Source: Acidobacteriaceae bacterium
GTDB lineage: Bacteria > Acidobacteriota > Terriglobia > Terriglobales > Acidobacteriaceae
Reading direction: 5' to 3'
Assembly: GCA_003168235.1 (NCBI GenBank)
Contig: PMSZ01000358.1
Location: 1-8,450, forward strand
Length of the DNA stretch: 8,450 bases
Shown here: positions 1 through 5,594 of the stretch, piece after piece
Numbering within the stretch: the stretch's first letter is position 1
How the letters are laid out: every line of letters starts with the position of its first letter
Translations under genes and position numbers: made by a program
Notes under the pieces: model-generated
Seen by the model: only the letters and a program-made list of their open reading frames with translations
What the model was told of the DNA's origin: nothing
Databases searched by the model: none

Positions 1-97
1 GTTGGTGTTTGTCGGGCGGGGGGGTGGTCTGGGCTGGCGCGGTGGCGGCGAGAGATATTCCCGCGAGCAACCATCCAAGAATTGTGTGGCGATGCAA
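1..97 (-). CDS. N-terminus of a secreted protein (partial, cut by window edge)
   Basis: Reading the minus strand from a TTG at 97-95 gives 32 codons without a stop before the window ends. The peptide begins MHRHTILGWLLAGISLAA and continues TAPAQTTPPPDKHQ. This has the layout of a Sec signal peptide: a short basic N-region, a hydrophobic core (about residues 6-18) and a likely signal peptidase I site after APA or APAQ, followed by a proline-rich start to the mature protein. A good Shine-Dalgarno sequence, AGAAGGGG (115-108), lies 10 nt before the TTG, which decides the start. An in-frame TTG further upstream would lengthen the N-region but lacks this ribosome site. The gene follows the methyltransferase by about 96 nt on the same strand. 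The function cannot be judged because only the export signal is visible. Confidence 0.6.
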   Translation of the reverse strand, partial: MHRHTILGWLLAGISLAATAPAQTTPPPDKHQ

Positions 98-107
98 CGG
101 AAGTTTT

Positions 108-115
108 CCCCTTCT
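108..115 (-). promoter_or_regulatory. Ribosome binding site for the partial secreted protein
   Basis: AGAAGGGG on the minus strand, 10 nt before a TTG start codon. It is one of the clearest Shine-Dalgarno matches in the window and is the reason for choosing that unusual start. Confidence 0.55.
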
Positions 116-193
116 CAATTTTACTTCGTGAAGTTGTCGGATGGGATTAATTAGGCACGAATGTCTGGCGCGGCGATACGGCCCGAAATGCGT

Positions 194-916
194 TTAGGTG
201 AGTTCCGTTTTACTGGAACTGTAAAGCGAGTAGGATTCTGTCCCACCCAGCCTGGTTAGTTGCGCGGTTCCGGCCAGAACGTGCTCCAGCAGCGGATTGT
301 AGTAGAGAACATACGCCGGTCGGGGATTGGCGGCCAGGCTGCGGTCCAGGTTGGCGAGCATCTGCCGCAAACCCGATTCGGGCAGGGGATTGAATAAATA
401 GAGTACGAGGGGTTCGGCGGGAAAAGGGAAAGTGGTTGCGTTTCCGCAGACGGATTCCAGGGCAAAGCATTTCTGCGATTCGCTCTGGTAGAGGCGCAGA
501 TTTTCTTGCGCGACCTGGTGGAGTTCGGGCAGAAGTTCAACGCCAATGATTTTCTGAAATGGATATTCCGAAGCCATGAGCAAGGTTCGGCCTTTGCCAG
601 AGCCGATATCGATGAAAGTGAATTTGTCGAACTGGATGGGCAGAGCGGACATCATTTCGCGAAACAGAGCGGGATCGGTGGGCTGGTAGGGCGAGTGGAA
701 GGTGCCGAGCAGGCGTTCGCGCCAGCCCAGGGTTCCGCTGGTAGTGTTGACGCGGTGCTCCCAGTCGTACTCCATGTCGCCGTAGCGCTGGCGGCGGCGT
801 TCGGGCGTGGAGTCGCGGAGGAAGCTCCAGAGATTTCGGAAGAGCAGGGTTGTAGCGCTGACGATGCCGCGTTCTTGGATCTGGTCGCGCCACCAGGTTC
901 GGAGAAATTTCAGCAT
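194..916 (-). CDS. Class I SAM-dependent methyltransferase
   Basis: A 240-residue cytosolic protein with a Rossmann-type SAM-binding domain. Motif I is FIDIGSGKGRTLLMA (about residues 101-115), with the D-x-G-x-G-K-G pattern that contacts SAM. The acidic end of strand 2 is GVEL with E127. A motif IV-like VLYLFNPLP lies at about 170-178. The preceding region (about 46-98, RYGDMEYDW through the HSPYQPT segment) matches the usual N-terminal extension of a widespread bacterial family annotated only as class I methyltransferase; the substrate is unknown, and a protein or small molecule is equally possible. The start ATG lies inside a heptanucleotide repeat, just after a 16-bp hairpin, and has no Shine-Dalgarno sequence; the next Met is residue 48, which would cut into the conserved N-terminal region, so the first Met is kept. 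It follows the ABC/TPR operon by 76 nt and could be its distal gene or be separately controlled. Confidence 0.85.
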   Translation of the reverse strand: MLKFLRTWWRDQIQERGIVSATTLLFRNLWSFLRDSTPERRRQRYGDMEYDWEHRVNTTSGTLGWRERLLGTFHSPYQPTDPALFREMMSALPIQFDKFTFIDIGSGKGRTLLMASEYPFQKIIGVELLPELHQVAQENLRLYQSESQKCFALESVCGNATTFPFPAEPLVLYLFNPLPESGLRQMLANLDRSLAANPRPAYVLYYNPLLEHVLAGTAQLTRLGGTESYSLYSSSKTELT

Positions 917-984
917 TTAGCAATTGGCAATTAGCACTTAGCGAAAAACGCACCAATTCCTGAATGCTAAATGCTAATTGCTGA
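910..984 (-). repeat. Inverted TTAGCAN heptanucleotide repeats forming a 16-bp hairpin
   Basis: On the plus strand 917-944 reads as four consecutive heptads: TTAGCAA, TTGGCAA, TTAGCAC, TTAGCGA. A degenerate fifth, TCAGCAT, covers 910-916 and overlaps codons 1-2 of the methyltransferase. The complementary heptads (nTGCTAA) fill 964-984 three times. In the transcribed strand, 981-966 (GCAATTAGCATTTAGC) pairs with 942-927 (GCTAAGTGCTAATTGC) over 16 bp with a single G-U and a 23-nt loop. There is no T-tract after it, so it is not a standard intrinsic terminator. It occupies nearly the whole gap between the TPR gene (stop at 993) and the methyltransferase (start at 916). Likely roles are mRNA 3'-end protection, attenuation of downstream translation, or a dispersed genomic repeat. 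Confidence 0.7.
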
Positions 985-992
985 GTGCGCGT

Positions 993-1934
993 CTATTTCA
1001 AATCCGGTTGCGGTTCGTGAGGGGGTTGGGGTGGTTCGGCTCCGGGCGGAAGGCCTTTGGTGATGAAGTAGATCTTCTTCGGATCCTCGACTTCGATGCG
1101 GCCGTCGGGCATCAGGCGGTACGCATGTCCTTTGGGATCGGCGGGCGTTCCGCGGATAAAGCCGGCGCGCTCGATGTCGCCGAAACTAGAGGGTAAGTGT
1201 CCGGTCTGGGCGCGGTACTTTTGGATCACCTGCTCGAGGCGGGTGATGTCTTCGTCAACTTGCAGAGCTAACAGGTGTTCGACGGCGTTCTGGCGGATGC
1301 GCGCGTCTTTGGTGCTCTGGTAGGTGGTGAACCACAACATGCGGGCGGTGTCGAATTCGCCGGCGTGCTGCGCCATTCGCGCCGCCAGGATGGGCATGAA
1401 ATCGTTGGTGCCAGGAAGCTCAGATCCGCGCTTGAAGGCGTCGGCGGCTTTGGCGTAATCGTTGAGTTCGGTGTAGTAGATGAAGCCGAGGTTGTAGTAA
1501 AGACGCCACTGGTCGGGATTGTGCGCGATTCCGTATTGGGTGAGCGCGAGCGCGGCGCCGGGAAGGCCCGCTCCATTGGGCGGCTTGGGAGCGAGAAAAT
1601 TGGCTCCGAACTGGTAAGCCGGCAAGAGTTGGGGATCGAGTTCGGTGGTGACTTCGAGCAGCGGCGAAAGCAGACGGAAATCGCCGGAATCGTTGTGGTG
1701 CTGCTGTCCGAAATACTGGACAGCGCGTGTCCAGTAAATATCGGCCAGCAAGCCGGTGTAACCGAGGCTCAACCGGCGCAATACTTTGGTAGAGCGGAGG
1801 TAGAGCGCTTGCTGAGGCACAGAATTTGCTTGCAGACGGTCGATGGCGTGAATGGCGGTGACGGAGCCGGAGAGAGAGAGCAAGAACACCGCTGTCGCTG
1901 CCAGAGTTACGCGCCGGGTTGGCGTCATTTTCAT
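993..1934 (-). CDS. Membrane-anchored TPR protein with pseudopilin-like C-terminal segment
   Basis: 313 residues. A basic N-terminus (MKMTPTRR) is followed by one hydrophobic stretch (about 9-28), which suggests a signal anchor or an uncleaved signal peptide with the rest outside the inner membrane. The middle is helical and TPR-like; the clearest repeat is about 143-172 (YYNLGFIYYTELNDYAKAAD and following), with another helix pair at about 180-206. Residues 234-293 have the sequence pattern seen in C-terminal parts of GspG-type pseudopilins and related proteins (YRAQTGHLPSSFGDIERAG, then the TPADPKGHAYRL segment). The tail (294-313) is proline-rich. The start ATG overlaps the permease stop by 4 nt (ATGA), so it is translationally coupled as the third gene of the ABC operon. 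That suggests a periplasmic or accessory role for the transporter, but no substrate can be inferred. Confidence 0.75.
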   Translation of the reverse strand: MKMTPTRRVTLAATAVFLLSLSGSVTAIHAIDRLQANSVPQQALYLRSTKVLRRLSLGYTGLLADIYWTRAVQYFGQQHHNDSGDFRLLSPLLEVTTELDPQLLPAYQFGANFLAPKPPNGAGLPGAALALTQYGIAHNPDQWRLYYNLGFIYYTELNDYAKAADAFKRGSELPGTNDFMPILAARMAQHAGEFDTARMLWFTTYQSTKDARIRQNAVEHLLALQVDEDITRLEQVIQKYRAQTGHLPSSFGDIERAGFIRGTPADPKGHAYRLMPDGRIEVEDPKKIYFITKGLPPGAEPPQPPHEPQPDLK

Positions 1935-2722
1935 TTCAGATTCCGGCGTTGGAAAATAAGCACGGCTCCGGAGATGGCCATCGCCGAATACAGAAGAGCG
2001 TAGGCGGTGTTGTAGAGAATCAGCCGTCCGGGTACAGGGTCGCCGTGAGCGACCTGGCTGATCACGTTCAACGCGGAGAAGTTCGGCACCATGTAGGCGA
2101 TGGCGGTGGCCACAGCGCCTCCGAGGCCAGAGGTTACTCGGGCAAAGCCGCGGAGATCTTCTGAAAGATTTCCAATGACGAAGAGCGCGAAGGTGAAGAT
2201 GGCGGACATCAGGGGCGTGGAAAAGGACGAGAAAAACAGCGCCAGAGCGCAGACGATGAAGAATTGCAGCACGATGAAATACAGGGCGGCCAGGACCCAG
2301 ACATCCATCGGTTCGAATTTATGGGCGACGTAGACGAGCGCAAGAAAGACGCCGAGCGCCATGAAGAACGTATTGACGACAAGCGTTCCCGTGAGGCCGA
2401 AGAACTTGCCGACGACGAACTCCCATCGGCGCACCGGGCGCGAGAGAACGGTGTAGAGAGTGCGCTTGTCGATCTCTTTCGAGACGAGACCGATTCCGAT
2501 GAAGATGGCGATCACGACTCCGAACAGTGAGACGGCGGTCAGGCCGAGGTTGACGACGACGAGACGCTCGATGTCGATGGAGATTTCGCCGACGAGGATT
2601 GCGGCGCCGGAGAGCAAAAGTGCAAACGCGATCAGGTTGTAGAGAACGCGGTCGCGGACAGCCTCGCGAAAAGTGTTGAAGGCGATATAGCCGATGCGTG
2701 CACCGGTAACGTTCGAGTTCAT
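1931..2722 (-). CDS. ABC-2 type transporter permease
   Basis: 263 residues with about six membrane segments: near 28-48, 55-80, 107-133, 141-166, 170-187 and 236-257. Between the second and third lies a cytoplasmic loop with SKEIDKRTLYTVLSRPVRR followed by WEFVVGKFFG (about 80-109). This is the characteristic coupling segment of ABC-2/NosY-like permeases, in which an S-x-E-x-(D/R)-x-x-T-x-x-x-x-L-S-R-P run precedes transmembrane segment 3. The protein would form the inner-membrane channel for the adjacent ATPase, probably as a homodimer because no second permease gene is present. The start ATG overlaps the ATPase stop by 4 nt and its own stop overlaps the next gene by 4 nt, so the three are co-translated. 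The substrate is unknown; ABC-2 systems export polysaccharides, lipids, drugs or proteins, or act in copper-enzyme maturation. Confidence 0.88.
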   Translation of the reverse strand: MNSNVTGARIGYIAFNTFREAVRDRVLYNLIAFALLLSGAAILVGEISIDIERLVVVNLGLTAVSLFGVVIAIFIGIGLVSKEIDKRTLYTVLSRPVRRWEFVVGKFFGLTGTLVVNTFFMALGVFLALVYVAHKFEPMDVWVLAALYFIVLQFFIVCALALFFSSFSTPLMSAIFTFALFVIGNLSEDLRGFARVTSGLGGAVATAIAYMVPNFSALNVISQVAHGDPVPGRLILYNTAYALLYSAMAISGAVLIFQRRNLK

Positions 2723-3744
2723 ACGCCGACTCCTTTCCGGCTGGCTTCTTCGCGAAGTTCGTTTTTCTGGTTTTCTTGTTTGTGACTTTCCTGGTTTCGG
2801 ATTTCTTCGTTCTCCGCCGGCCGCAATTGTTGAATGTAATATTCCTCGAGCGAGCGACGAACTGGGGTGAGCGAAATGAGCTTCATATGCTCACGCCGGA
2901 GCACGTCGAGGGCGGCGTCTTGCTGGGCTTCGGGCAACACGGAGTTGACCATGTTGCCGCCCCCGAATCGCGACTCGGCTCCGAGGGCGGTCAGCGCAGT
3001 TGGAACTTGTTGTGCGTTGGCGTAGAAAACAATTTCGACTTTACCTTGCGTCCCGGAAGTTAACTCCGCCACTTTGCCGACTCCGCGCAATTCGCCCTGG
3101 TGGATGACCGCAACGCGATCGCAAAGCGATTCCGCGTCGGACAAGATGTGAGTCGAAAAGAAAACCGTCTTGCCCTCCTGCCGCAGTTGCTGAATGAGGT
3201 CGCGTACTTCGCGGCGTCCCATGGGATCGAGGCCCGACATGGGTTCATCGAGAAATACGAGTTTGGGATCGTGCAGAATTGCCTGGGCCAGGCCAACCCG
3301 CTGCAACATTCCTTTCGAGAATTTGCGGAGTTGAATACCGGCGGAGTCGCTCAATCCCACGCGCGCCAGCATCTGCTCCACCCGCGCCGAGCGCTCTTTG
3401 GAGGGAATTCCGGAAAGTTGTCCGTAGTAGTTGAGAAGTTCTCGGGCGGTCAGGTGGTCGTAGAAGTAAGGCTGCTCGGGCAGAAATCCGATCTGCGCTT
3501 TCACGCGGGGATCGTCCATGTCCATGCCGAGAATCCGCGCCGTGCCCGCGGTCGGGAAGACCAGTCCCATGAGAAGCTTGAGAGTGGTGGTCTTGCCTGC
3601 GCCGTTGGGGCCGAGGAAGCCAAAGACCTCGCCTTCTTCAATGGTCAGGCGGAGCGGGCGCAGGGCAAGCTTCGGGCGCTTGCGCCAGAATCCGACCAGG
3701 TAGCTTTTTTCCAAATCTAGAATTTCAATGGCAGCAATGGCCAT
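2719..3744 (-). CDS. ABC transporter ATP-binding protein
   Basis: 341 residues with a complete ABC nucleotide-binding domain: Walker A GPNGAGKTT (45-53), Q-loop LPEQPY with Q91, signature FSKGM (142-146, a common variant of LSGGQ), Walker B LVFLDEP (162-168) with catalytic E167, D-loop SGLD (170-173) and switch histidine H199 in STHIL. Residues about 210-308 form the extra C-terminal domain of CcmA/NatA/DrrA-like exporter ATPases and end in the typical LEEYYIQQLRP. An unusual hydrophilic tail rich in E, Q, N and K (309-341) follows. It energises the permease encoded immediately downstream (4-nt overlap). The ATG at 3744 has no strong ribosome site; it is chosen because it is the only Met before the conserved IEILDLEKSY strand. 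A TATAAT box lies about 90 nt upstream. Confidence 0.9.
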   Translation of the reverse strand: MAIAAIEILDLEKSYLVGFWRKRPKLALRPLRLTIEEGEVFGFLGPNGAGKTTTLKLLMGLVFPTAGTARILGMDMDDPRVKAQIGFLPEQPYFYDHLTARELLNYYGQLSGIPSKERSARVEQMLARVGLSDSAGIQLRKFSKGMLQRVGLAQAILHDPKLVFLDEPMSGLDPMGRREVRDLIQQLRQEGKTVFFSTHILSDAESLCDRVAVIHQGELRGVGKVAELTSGTQGKVEIVFYANAQQVPTALTALGAESRFGGGNMVNSVLPEAQQDAALDVLRREHMKLISLTPVRRSLEEYYIQQLRPAENEEIRNQESHKQENQKNELREEASRKGVGV

Positions 3745-3785
3745 GCGTGAATTACCAAGCCTCTGGCTGGGATCTTGATTTAAAT

Positions 3786-3821
3786 CTGGTTCTCGTCTTG
3801 GTTCTCATCTCAGTTCTCATC
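3786..3821 (-). repeat. Three 12-bp tandem repeats in the ABC operon leader
   Basis: The minus strand reads GATGAGAACTGA, GATGAGAACCAA, GACGAGAACCAG: three imperfect 12-bp units sharing GAyGAGAACynr. They lie between the putative TATAAT box and the ATPase start codon, so they would be in the untranslated leader. They could affect translation or be a length-variable repeat. Confidence 0.6.
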
Positions 3822-3831
3822 CGATGAAGGA

Positions 3832-3837
3832 ATTATA
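3832..3837 (-). promoter_or_regulatory. Putative -10 box (TATAAT) of the ABC operon
   Basis: A perfect TATAAT lies on the minus strand, with transcription expected to start near 3825, giving a leader of about 80 nt before the ATPase. No good -35 hexamer is found at 16-18 bp spacing (CCGCTG at 17), so either the promoter needs an activator or the box is a chance match in an AT-rich spot. It is the only candidate between pilin 1 and the ABC genes. Confidence 0.4.
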
Positions 3838-3927
3838 AGCAACTCTGGCAGGTCCAGCGGGTGGTTGGCGGAGAGGATGGTTACGAAGGTAAAGGATTCT
3901 GAGGCGCGAATCTGCGCGTGACGTCAG

Positions 3928-4431
3928 CTATTGTTGCGGGGTGACGGACTCAGTGCAGGTGGTGATCGCGGTCATGCTGACGCGGATCACAGCATCCTCG
4001 AAGGAGCAGAAATAGCGCATGCCCGAATAGTTCCACAAAACCGGGCTGGCGATAATGTTGTAGCTTGCGTTGGGGGTTCCGCTGACGTTGGAGAGAGCGA
4101 AGTTATAGCCGCTTCGTTGGCCAGCAGCGAGCACCGTATCAATCAAGCAAGCGCTGGTTGAACTTGGCGGCGAGCAACTGGTGCCACCTAAGGCCGTCAG
4201 AGTGCCCGCATAGCCCACAGTGGGATACGTGGAATTGTACGAGATCTCCGCCGTGTTCACGGTGCGTACGGAGGCCACGGCGGACGATTCGTTGGCCGCG
4301 ATGCGAGACCGGATAAAGCTGGGTACGGCCACCGCGGCAATGATCAGAATGATGGCTACAACGATCAGCAGCTCGATGAGCGAGAATCCTTTTATTTCTT
4401 GCGCGGTCGTTCTTTGCGTGGTCGTTGGCAT
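3928..4431 (-). CDS. Type IV pilin 1 (long-leader paralog)
   Basis: 167-residue prepilin. The leader is 15 residues (MPTTTQRTTAQEIKG), with cleavage expected after G15, giving a mature N-terminal F and the key E at mature +5 (E20). The hydrophobic helix (about 16-38) inserts in the inner membrane and packs in the pilus core. The C-terminal globular domain carries four cysteines (C86, C95, C142, C159), likely forming two disulfides. It is the most divergent of the three paralogs: the leader is longer, and the PLTPNQTGVRYFC block of the other two becomes PVLWNYSGMRYFC (residues 130-142). The ribosome site is weak (GAGAG), and an out-of-frame ATG lies 5 nt upstream. Unlike its paralogs it has no two-hairpin terminator after the stop. 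It could be a minor pilin or a variant major pilin. Confidence 0.9.
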   Translation of the reverse strand: MPTTTQRTTAQEIKGFSLIELLIVVAIILIIAAVAVPSFIRSRIAANESSAVASVRTVNTAEISYNSTYPTVGYAGTLTALGGTSCSPPSSTSACLIDTVLAAGQRSGYNFALSNVSGTPNASYNIIASPVLWNYSGMRYFCSFEDAVIRVSMTAITTCTESVTPQQ

Positions 4432-4483
4432 TGCATCTCTCGGACCGGGGGCGAGACTGTCCGGTCAACTGCCAGAGATACCA

Positions 4484-4500
4484 TTGCACTTTGGTTGCCG
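4484..4500 (-). promoter_or_regulatory. Putative sigma-54 (-24/-12) promoter of pilin 1
   Basis: The minus strand reads CGGCAACCAAAGTGCAA. The GG (4499-4498) and GC (4487-4486) are separated by exactly 10 nt, and 8 of the 12 informative positions match the sigma-54 consensus TGGCACG-N4-TTGCW. The C of the -12 GC is 55 nt from the start codon, close to the 61 nt seen for both other pilins. Confidence 0.45.
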
Positions 4501-4679
4501 GACGAGAGTGGGAGAGAAGCTAATCTATGTCCTTGGGATTGAAGGCGATGCGGAGACCGAATCTCAGGGGCGTGGGTTGGCTACTCCGACAGCGGCGGAA
4601 GTAACATTTTTTGGCATTTCTTGTCCGGGGGACACGACGGATTCGCGTATTCGGGGAGACAGGGGAAACCCCCAGAAAC

Positions 4680-4736
4680 AAAAAAGCAGAGGATTGCTCC
4701 TCTGCCTCTTTCTGGCTTGTACCCTCCCCCAGGCAC
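4680..4736 (-). terminator. Two-hairpin 3' element and terminator after pilin 2
   Basis: In the transcribed strand a first hairpin GTGCC-TGGGGGAG-GGTAC (4736-4719) lies 10 nt after the stop codon. A 13-nt linker beginning AAGCC leads to an 8-bp GC-rich stem, GCAGAGGA-GCAA-TCCTCTGC (4705-4686), and a run of six T (4685-4680). The second hairpin is a standard Rho-independent terminator with a GNRA-type loop. The same arrangement follows pilin 3. Confidence 0.85.
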
Positions 4737-4746
4737 ATGGCCAAAC

Positions 4747-5229
4747 CTATTGCAACGGCGCAATGCTGGTGGTGCAGGCGCCGGAGCCGATCGCGGTGCT
4801 GCTGACGCGAATCACGGCGTCGGCGAACGAACAGAAGTAGCGGACACCCGTCTGGTTCGGGGTCAAGGGCGACGCGGCAAAATTGTAAGTCGAATTCGGC
4901 GTTCCCGAGGTGCCGGACAGCACGAATGTATATCCGCTTTTGGTGCCGGAAGCCAGGGTTTCGTCGATATAACAGGCCTGAGCGCTTCCTGGAGGGGCGC
5001 AACTGGTGCCGCTCAGCGCCGCAAGCGTGGTGGCAAAGCCGACGGTCGGGTAGGCGGAGTCATAAGAGATCTGTGCCGTATTCAAAGTCCGCAGGGAAGC
5101 CACGGCCGAAGACTCGTTGGCCGCGATTCGCGCCCGCAGCAGGTTGGGAATCGCGATGGCCGCGATGATTAGAATGATCGCTACAACAATCAACAACTCA
5201 ATCAGTGAAAAGCCTTTGTTTTTCTTCAT
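4747..5229 (-). CDS. Type IV pilin 2
   Basis: 160-residue prepilin with a short basic leader (MKKNKG), cleavage expected between G6 and F7, and E11 at mature +5. The hydrophobic helix spans about 7-28. The globular domain has cysteines at 77, 86, 133 and 152, in the same pattern as the paralogs (SCAPP, then AC, YFCS, and a C-terminal C). It is about 83% identical to pilin 3 over the first 143 residues, and residues 7-48 are identical; differences concentrate at 81-120 and in the last 17 residues, which would be surface loops. The gene sits between its own putative -24/-12 promoter and a strong terminator, so it appears to be a monocistronic unit. The ribosome site is GAGG/GGAG, about 12-20 nt from the ATG, which is rather distant. 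It is a candidate major pilin alternative to pilin 3. Confidence 0.92.
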   Translation of the reverse strand: MKKNKGFSLIELLIVVAIILIIAAIAIPNLLRARIAANESSAVASLRTLNTAQISYDSAYPTVGFATTLAALSGTSCAPPGSAQACYIDETLASGTKSGYTFVLSGTSGTPNSTYNFAASPLTPNQTGVRYFCSFADAVIRVSSTAIGSGACTTSIAPLQ

Positions 5230-5287
5230 TGGTTGATCGACTCCGTCCTCTTAGGGCGCGAGATAACTTCGACAGCCGCCAGAGTAT

Positions 5288-5304
5288 TTGCAGTTCATGA
5301 ACCG
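5288..5304 (-). promoter_or_regulatory. Putative sigma-54 (-24/-12) promoter of pilin 2
   Basis: The minus strand reads CGGTTCATGAACTGCAA. GG at 5303-5302 and GC at 5291-5290 are spaced by exactly 10 nt, with 7 of 12 consensus positions matched. It is the weakest of the three sites, but it lies 61 nt from the ATG, the same distance as for pilin 3. The 10-bp palindrome GTTCATGAAC covers the GG and spacer and could be an operator instead. Confidence 0.35.
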
Positions 5305-5422
5305 TTCCGTGAGGCATGCCCAGGAGTAACTCAGAACGCGCTGGAAGCGGCATTTTTCCTTAACAATTCTTTACGTCGACTCTGGGTAGCAATCTTCAGA
5401 TAACGGTTGGCAGAGAGGGAAA

Positions 5423-5471
5423 TGACAATTCTTGGCAGGTCGATCGGATGGGGTTCTGCCAAATTTTGTCA
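5423..5471. repeat. Inverted repeat TGACAA-N3-TTGGCAG upstream of pilin 2
   Basis: Two 16-nt arms, TGACAAAATTTGGCAG (minus, 5471-5456) and TGACAATTCTTGGCAG (plus, 5423-5438), are inverted around a 17-nt spacer and match at 13 of 16 positions. Each arm is itself a near-palindrome of the form TGrCAA-N3-TTGrCA. It lies about 120-170 bp upstream of the expected pilin 2 start site, which would suit either an enhancer-type activator site or an mRNA stem after the pilin 3 terminator. Confidence 0.55.
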
Positions 5472-5515
5472 GTCGTTGAAGAAATCTTAGCGCGGGAAAA
5501 TCAAGAACTTTGAGC

Positions 5516-5578
5516 AAAAACAAAAAAGCAGAGGATTTCTCCTCTGCTTTTTTCCGGCTTGTACCCTCCCCCAGGTAC
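5516..5578 (-). terminator. Two-hairpin 3' element and terminator after pilin 3
   Basis: The first hairpin, GTACC-TGGGGGAG-GGTAC (5578-5561), starts 16 nt after the stop codon. A 13-nt linker beginning AAGCC leads to the stem GCAGAGGA-GAAA-TCCTCTGC (5547-5528). A-run and T-run flanks extend this to a 14-bp perfect stem (5553-5522), and the T-tract is TTTTTTGTTTTT. It is a strong Rho-independent terminator; the A/T flanks make the stem palindromic, but only the minus strand has the longer T-tract. Confidence 0.9.
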
Positions 5579-5594
5579 TTTGCCAAAGCTAAGC

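Larger units (their letters stand above)
4432..4746 (-). other. Intergenic region between pilins 2 and 1
   Basis: 315 bp without a supportable gene. From the upstream end it holds the pilin 2 two-hairpin terminator (4736-4680), then three S-TGTC motifs at 4662-4658, 4635-4631 and 4592-4588, and a GG-N10-GC element at 4499-4486, 55 nt before the pilin 1 ATG. Open frames crossing this region are out-of-frame extensions of pilin 2. Confidence 0.6.
5230..5594 (-). other. Intergenic region between pilins 3 and 2
   Basis: 365 bp without a supportable gene. In transcription order it holds the pilin 3 two-hairpin terminator (5578-5516), a large inverted repeat (5471-5423) and a -24/-12-like element (5303-5290) whose spacer contains the perfect palindrome GTTCATGAAC. 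Frames open across it are shadows of pilin 3. Confidence 0.6.

Noticed and set aside
3904..3930. CGCG-N6-CGCG hairpin and a TGACGTCA palindrome right after pilin 1 as a possible terminator.
   Set aside because: The stem is only 4 bp and no T-tract follows in the transcribed direction. The palindrome is short enough to be chance.
4520..5002. Open frame of 160 codons on the minus strand overlapping pilin 2, and a similar one at 5371-5814 overlapping pilin 3.
   Set aside because: They resemble each other only because they are the same alternative frame of two paralogous pilin genes. They start inside the pilins, run through the terminators and have Arg/His/Cys-rich composition typical of shadow frames.
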